Positions 55,777 to 60,060 of a stretch of 60,060 nucleotides of DNA are shown one piece after another. The stretch comes from Nocardia rhamnosiphila NBRC 108938 (lineage in GTDB: Bacteria > Actinomycetota > Actinomycetes > Mycobacteriales > Mycobacteriaceae). Made by a program: the position numbers and the translations under genes. Numbering within the stretch: position 1 is the first letter of the stretch; each line of letters starts with the position of its first letter. Below the pieces are notes generated by a model that worked only from the letters and a program-made list of their open reading frames with translations, made no database searches and had not been told where the DNA came from. Location: positions 1-60,060 of the forward strand of contig NZ_JOAJ01000016.1 in the NCBI RefSeq assembly GCF_000720425.1. The letters run 5' to 3'.

Positions 55777-57453
55777 ATGGCTGAGTTCATCTACCAAATG
55801 AAGAAGGTTCGTAAGGCGCACGGCGACAAGGTCGTGCTCGACGATGTCACCTTGAACTTCCTTCCCGGCGCCAAGATCGGCGTTGTCGGTCCGAACGGCG
55901 CCGGTAAATCCAGCGTGCTGAAGATCATGGCCGGATTGGACCAGCCGAACAACGGCGAGGCCTTTCTCGCGCCGGGCGCCACGGTCGGGATCCTGCAGCA
56001 GGAACCGCCGCTGAACGAGGAGAAAACCGTCCGCGGCAATGTCGAGGAGGGGCTCGGCGAGATCAAGGTCAAACTCGACCGGTTCAACGAGATCGCCGAA
56101 CTCATGGCCACCGATTACTCCGACGAGCTCATGGACGAAATGGGCAAGCTGCAGGAGGAGCTCGACCACGCCGATGCCTGGGACCTGGACTCCCAGCTGG
56201 AGCAGGCGATGGACGCGCTGCGCTGCCCGCCGCCGGACGAGCCGGTGACCAACCTCTCCGGTGGTGAGCGCCGCCGGGTGGCCCTGTGCAAACTGCTGCT
56301 CAGTAAACCCGACCTGCTGCTGCTCGACGAGCCCACCAACCATCTCGATGCCGAGAGCGTGCTCTGGCTCGAACAGTTCCTCGCGCAGTACCCGGGCGCG
56401 GTCTTGGCGGTCACCCACGACCGGTACTTCCTGGACAATGTCGCCGGCTGGATTCTCGAGCTCGACCGTGGCCGGGCCATCGGTTACGAGGGCAACTACT
56501 CCACCTATCTGGAGAAGAAGGCCGAGCGGCTCGCGGTCCAGGGCAAGAAGGACCAGAAGCTGCAGAAGCGGCTCAAGGACGAACTCGCCTGGGTCCGGTC
56601 GGGCGCCAAGGCACGCCAGGCGAAGAACAAGGCACGTCTGGGCCGCTACGAGGAGATGGCCGCCGAAGCGGAGAAGATGCGGAAGCTGGACTTCGAGGAG
56701 ATCCAGATCCCGGCCGGTCCGCGACTGGGCAGTGTGGTGGTCGAGGTGGAGCACTTGGACAAGGGCTTCGGCGACCGGCAGCTGATCAAGGATCTGTCCT
56801 TCACCCTGCCGCGCAACGGCATCGTGGGCGTCATCGGGCCCAACGGTGTCGGTAAGACCACGCTCTTCAAGACCATCGTTGGTCTGGAGGCGCCGGACAG
56901 CGGCACGGTGAAAGTCGGCGATACCGTCAAACTGAGCTACGTGGACCAGTCCCGCGCCGGTATCGACCCCACGAAAACCGTATGGCAGGTGGTTTCGGAC
57001 GGGCTCGATTACATCGAGGTCGGCCAGCAGGAGATGCCCTCGCGCGCCTACGTGAGTGCCTTCGGGTTCAAAGGCCCGGACCAGCAGAAGCCGGCCGGGG
57101 TGCTCTCCGGTGGTGAACGCAACCGGTTGAACCTGGCGCTCACCCTGAAGCAGGGCGGCAACCTGATCCTGCTCGACGAGCCCACCAACGACCTCGATGT
57201 CGAAACCCTGGGATCGCTGGAGAACGCATTGGAGCAGTTCCCGGGCTGTGCCGTGGTCATTTCCCACGACAGGTGGTTCCTGGACCGCACCTGTACGCAT
57301 ATCCTCGCCTGGGAAGGTGATGCCGACAACGAGGCCAAGTGGTTCTGGTTCGAGGGCAACTTCGAAGCCTACGAGGCCAACAAGATCGAGCGCCTCGGTC
57401 AGGAAGCCGCACGGCCGCATCGAGTGACACATCGCAAGCTGACCCGCGGGTAA
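55777..57453 (+). CDS. ettA: Energy-dependent translational throttle protein (ABC-F)
   Basis: A 558-residue ABC-F protein that binds the ribosomal E site and gates translation by cellular ATP. It has two ABC domains: GPNGAGKSS (38-46) and GPNGVGKTT (354-362), signatures LSGGERRRVAL and LSGGERNRLNL, Walker B LLLDEPTNHLD and ILLDEPTNDLD. Between them lies a P-site tRNA-interaction linker rich in Lys/Arg (WVRSGAKARQAKNKARLGRYEEM, shown in part). The length equals M. tuberculosis Rv2477c. TAGGGT (55764-55769) is 7 bases before ATG 55777, so it is leaderless even though the SSB gene ends only 36 bases upstream. Confidence 0.97.
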   Translation: MAEFIYQMKKVRKAHGDKVVLDDVTLNFLPGAKIGVVGPNGAGKSSVLKIMAGLDQPNNGEAFLAPGATVGILQQEPPLNEEKTVRGNVEEGLGEIKVKLDRFNEIAELMATDYSDELMDEMGKLQEELDHADAWDLDSQLEQAMDALRCPPPDEPVTNLSGGERRRVALCKLLLSKPDLLLLDEPTNHLDAESVLWLEQFLAQYPGAVLAVTHDRYFLDNVAGWILELDRGRAIGYEGNYSTYLEKKAERLAVQGKKDQKLQKRLKDELAWVRSGAKARQAKNKARLGRYEEMAAEAEKMRKLDFEEIQIPAGPRLGSVVVEVEHLDKGFGDRQLIKDLSFTLPRNGIVGVIGPNGVGKTTLFKTIVGLEAPDSGTVKVGDTVKLSYVDQSRAGIDPTKTVWQVVSDGLDYIEVGQQEMPSRAYVSAFGFKGPDQQKPAGVLSGGERNRLNLALTLKQGGNLILLDEPTNDLDVETLGSLENALEQFPGCAVVISHDRWFLDRTCTHILAWEGDADNEAKWFWFEGNFEAYEANKIERLGQEAARPHRVTHRKLTRG

Positions 57454-57548
57454 CGCCGCGAGACTTTTCCCGCTGCCCGGCTTCGGGTCTACCCTCGGGG
57501 TCGGTGTCGGTGTGTCCGAGAGAAATACCGGATTCAAGGGAGTGGGAA

Positions 57549-60060
57549 ATGACGGTCTCGTCCGAATTGTCCAGCGAGGCATGGGCTGCCGAGCTGCCGG
57601 ACACGCTACGCGCCGACCTCGGCACCTTGGAGGACGGCTATTTCCGGCATGTCGAGACCGACGACGCCGACTGTGAGATCACCGCACCGACCTTGACCTT
57701 CCGTGCCCATCTGACACTGGCCCTGACCCGGCAACCGGGTCAGGGCCTCGTCCGGGTCCACCACCCCGACGACGGGTCCGGGCTGGGCGCCGCGGTACAG
57801 ATCGTCACGGACGATATGCCCATGCTGGTCGATTCGGTGACGGCACTCTTCGGCCGGATGGGCGGCACCATCAGCGAGGTCATCCACCCCATCTTCACGG
57901 TGGAACGGGATTCCGGCGGCGCCCTCACCGCGGCTCGCCTGCACGAGGCCGACCTGCGGCGCAACGGCACCGGTGACGGTCGCGAATCCTGGATCCACCT
58001 GCAACTCCACCCGGCGACGAGCGCCCAGCTGCTCGACGAGATCGCCGCCGCCGTACCGGACGTCATCAAGGATGTACGGCAGGTGAGCAGCGATACCGAG
58101 GCGATCCACGCCATCGTCGACGAATTGGCGACCCGGCTGGAACAGGCCGGCGATTCCGCGGCCGCGGCCGAAGCCGATATCGAACCCGCCGACTGCGCCC
58201 GCCTGCTGCGGTGGCTGGCCGACGACAACTTCACCGTGCTCGGATACGCGCGCTATCGGCTCGAGCCGGGTGCGGAACTGCCGGTCCCGGTGGCCGATTC
58301 CGAACTGGGCGTGCTCCACCCCGGCACCGCGACCGGTTTCCAGGTCCCGATCACCGCGGGTGCCCGGCCGCTGCTGCGGATGACCCAGGGACTGATCCCG
58401 GTGACCATGCAGCGCGCGGTGTACCCGTACTACATCGGCGTCGCCGATCTGGACAGCGCGGGCGAGGTCCGGGGGGAACACCTGTTCGTCGGTGTCTTCA
58501 CGGTCACCGCGCTGCACGAGAACGTCCTGGACATACCGGTGGTGGGGCAGCGGGTCCGCGCCGCCATCACCGACAGCGGATTCGACCTCGACTCCTTCTC
58601 CGGCCAGGCCATGCTCGAAGTGATGCAGGGCTTCCCGCGCACCGAACTGTTCTCCTCCGATGCCGCGACTCTGCGCCGGACGGCCACCGCGGTACTCAAT
58701 GTCGGTTTGCGGCGGCAGGTGCGGCTGTTCCTGCGGGTCGATCCCTACGGCCGGTTCGTCGCCGCCATGGTGTACCTGCCCCGTGACCGCTACACCACCG
58801 CTGTCCGCCTGGAAATGCAGGACATCCTGGTCCGCGAGCTCGGCGGCGCATCGATCGATTACTCCGCCCGGGTGAGCGAAAGCGAACTCGCCAGCGTCTA
58901 CTTCACCATCCGGATGCCGGGTGCCGACACCACGGAACCGGTGGGTGCTGCCGAGGAGATCTCCGAGGACGAACGGCGGCGGATCCAGAACCTGCTCGCC
59001 GAGGCCAGCCGTACCTGGGACGACCATCTCAACGACGCCGTGAACGCGTCGACGGTGCTCGATCCGCGGATCGTGCGCCGCTACTGCGAAGCGTTCCCCG
59101 AAGGCTACAAACAGGATTTCAGCGCACGGCGCGCGCTGGCCGATATCGATCGCCTGGAGCGGTTGCGCCCGGGAAGTATCGATCAGCACCTGTACCGGGT
59201 GGCCGGCGCGCCCGCGGGCTCCTGGCGCTTCACCCTGTACATCGGGGGCTCCGGAATCTCACTCAGCCAGGTACTTCCGGTGCTGCAGAGCCTCGGGGTC
59301 GAGGTGCTCGACGAACGCCCGTACCGAATCAGGCGGGAACGCGACGGCCACGACGCCGAGGAACGCTGGATCTACGATTTCGGACTGCTGGCGAGCCACG
59401 AACTGCTGCACGGTGCGCTCGACCAGGACCTCGACGCCGAACTGCTGGAGGTGGCGCCCGATACGCTCGCGGCACCCAAGGGTAGGGTCGCCGCCGCCGA
59501 CCGGGTGCGCGACCGGTTCACCGCCGCCTTCGACGCGCTCTGGTACGGCCGGGCCGAAGCCGACGGCCTGAACGAGCTGGTGCTGCGGGCCGGACTGTCC
59601 TGGCGGGCGGTCGCCGTGCTGCGCACCTACGCGAAGTACCTACAGCAGGCCGGGTTCCCGTACAGCCAGGTCAATATCGCCCGGGTTCTGCACACCTACC
59701 CCGATGCGGCGAAACTGTTCGCGCAGTTGTTCACCGCCCGGTTCGATCCGGACAGCCACTCCACCGAACAGGCCGCCGAGCTCGAAGAGCGCCTGCACGA
59801 ACGGATCGATCAAGTCGTGAGCCTGGACGCGGACCGCATCCTGCGGGCCATCCTCGGCCTGATCCGCGCCACCTTGCGCACCAACTACTACGTCACCGAT
59901 CCCGACGGCGCTCCCCGGGATTTCATCTCGGTGAAGGTGGAACCGCAGGAGATCGCCGAACTGCCGCAGCCGCGGCCGAAGTACGAGATCTTCGTGTATT
60001 CGCCGCGGGTGGAGGGTGTGCATCTGCGGTTCGGTGCGGTGGCTCGTGGTGGTTTGCGGT
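57549..60060 (+). CDS. gdh: NAD-specific glutamate dehydrogenase, large (180-kDa class), N-terminal half
   Basis: The ATG at 57549 opens a frame that continues past the end of the window (837 codons visible of about 1,600 expected). The visible part is the N-terminal regulatory region of L-GDH180 enzymes with ACT-like segments (IVTDDMPMLVDSVTALF; YARYRLEPGAELP) and the start of the catalytic part (NYYVTDPDGAPRDFISVKVEPQEI, shown in part; then VHLRFGAVARGG). It converts glutamate to 2-oxoglutarate with NAD. In mycobacteria this enzyme is held off by GarA. The position after ettA matches Rv2476c. Confidence 0.95.
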   Translation, partial: MTVSSELSSEAWAAELPDTLRADLGTLEDGYFRHVETDDADCEITAPTLTFRAHLTLALTRQPGQGLVRVHHPDDGSGLGAAVQIVTDDMPMLVDSVTALFGRMGGTISEVIHPIFTVERDSGGALTAARLHEADLRRNGTGDGRESWIHLQLHPATSAQLLDEIAAAVPDVIKDVRQVSSDTEAIHAIVDELATRLEQAGDSAAAAEADIEPADCARLLRWLADDNFTVLGYARYRLEPGAELPVPVADSELGVLHPGTATGFQVPITAGARPLLRMTQGLIPVTMQRAVYPYYIGVADLDSAGEVRGEHLFVGVFTVTALHENVLDIPVVGQRVRAAITDSGFDLDSFSGQAMLEVMQGFPRTELFSSDAATLRRTATAVLNVGLRRQVRLFLRVDPYGRFVAAMVYLPRDRYTTAVRLEMQDILVRELGGASIDYSARVSESELASVYFTIRMPGADTTEPVGAAEEISEDERRRIQNLLAEASRTWDDHLNDAVNASTVLDPRIVRRYCEAFPEGYKQDFSARRALADIDRLERLRPGSIDQHLYRVAGAPAGSWRFTLYIGGSGISLSQVLPVLQSLGVEVLDERPYRIRRERDGHDAEERWIYDFGLLASHELLHGALDQDLDAELLEVAPDTLAAPKGRVAAADRVRDRFTAAFDALWYGRAEADGLNELVLRAGLSWRAVAVLRTYAKYLQQAGFPYSQVNIARVLHTYPDAAKLFAQLFTARFDPDSHSTEQAAELEERLHERIDQVVSLDADRILRAILGLIRATLRTNYYVTDPDGAPRDFISVKVEPQEIAELPQPRPKYEIFVYSPRVEGVHLRFGAVARGGLR

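Noticed and set aside
54391..57582. A 1,063-codon antisense frame over the LuxR, SSB and ettA genes, and a 454-codon one at 53661-55025
   Set aside because: Both are shadows of well-supported plus-strand genes and have no recognisable domains.
57606..59189. A 527-codon reverse-strand frame over gdh
   Set aside because: Shadow of the glutamate dehydrogenase gene; gdh itself is recognisable in the plus frame, which has no stop because it leaves the window.

Overview
The window is high-GC actinobacterial DNA and fits the Corynebacteriales, most likely Nocardia or a close relative. The main evidence is a single-chain type I fatty acid synthase of mycobacterial layout followed by acpS, a desA3-type desaturase with its own oxidoreductase, and the gene order SSB paralogue, ettA, NAD-glutamate dehydrogenase, which matches Rv2478c-Rv2477c-Rv2476c of M. 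tuberculosis. The genus is inferred; no rRNA is present.

Positions 1 to about 10,470 look accessory. They hold the start of a MarR regulator, a Tn3-family transposase remnant, a divergent TetR/FAD-monooxygenase pair with a clear promoter and operator, a second MarR-type regulator followed by a row of genes (serine hydrolase, exported protein, 8-segment membrane protein, MFS exporter), and decayed gene fragments. The region ends at the 3' end of a tRNA-Leu gene, a common integration site.

From 10.5 to 20.8 kb lie tRNA-Leu, fas (about 9.3 kb, TTG start) and acpS, which makes the 4'-phosphopantetheinyl transferase that activates the FAS carrier domain. Next come a TetR/SDR divergon with tandem operators and a twice-frameshifted epimerase pseudogene (20.9-23.3 kb), a TetR regulator (23.5-24.2 kb), and a DrrAB-type ABC exporter with a divergent TetR repressor (24.3-27.1 kb). 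Smaller housekeeping and envelope genes follow (27.1-32.4 kb): bcp, a DUF3618 protein, an Excalibur protein, an acyltransferase-SGNH protein and an SLT transglycosylase. Then come fadH (33.1-35.2 kb), a three-gene ABC-2 exporter (35.3-37.9 kb), an L,D-transpeptidase lipoprotein (38.0-39.2 kb), tRNA-Lys and a UMF1-type MFS protein.

The 41.1-44.5 kb block is a desaturase system: a TetR repressor of DesT type, a 2Fe-2S flavin reductase, a membrane desaturase and a small coupled protein. It has two matching operators. With fas and acpS it makes lipid synthesis and modification the main metabolic theme. The rest (44.5-60 kb) holds a small unknown protein, an MscS channel, a DUF4389 membrane protein, tRNA-His, orn, an SDR, tRNA-Arg, a CopD-CtaG fusion for cytochrome oxidase assembly, a PLP dehydratase, a LAL-type LuxR regulator, an SSB paralogue, ettA and the 5' half of NAD-glutamate dehydrogenase.

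The most striking signal across the window is at gene starts: about 14 genes have a TANNNT -10 box placed 6-8 bases before the start codon, the arrangement expected for leaderless mRNAs. This fixes several start sites that ORF length alone would place wrongly. I did not find a CRISPR array, a defence island or an obvious new enzyme system. The best candidate for something undescribed is the 4.3-9.5 kb accessory cluster.
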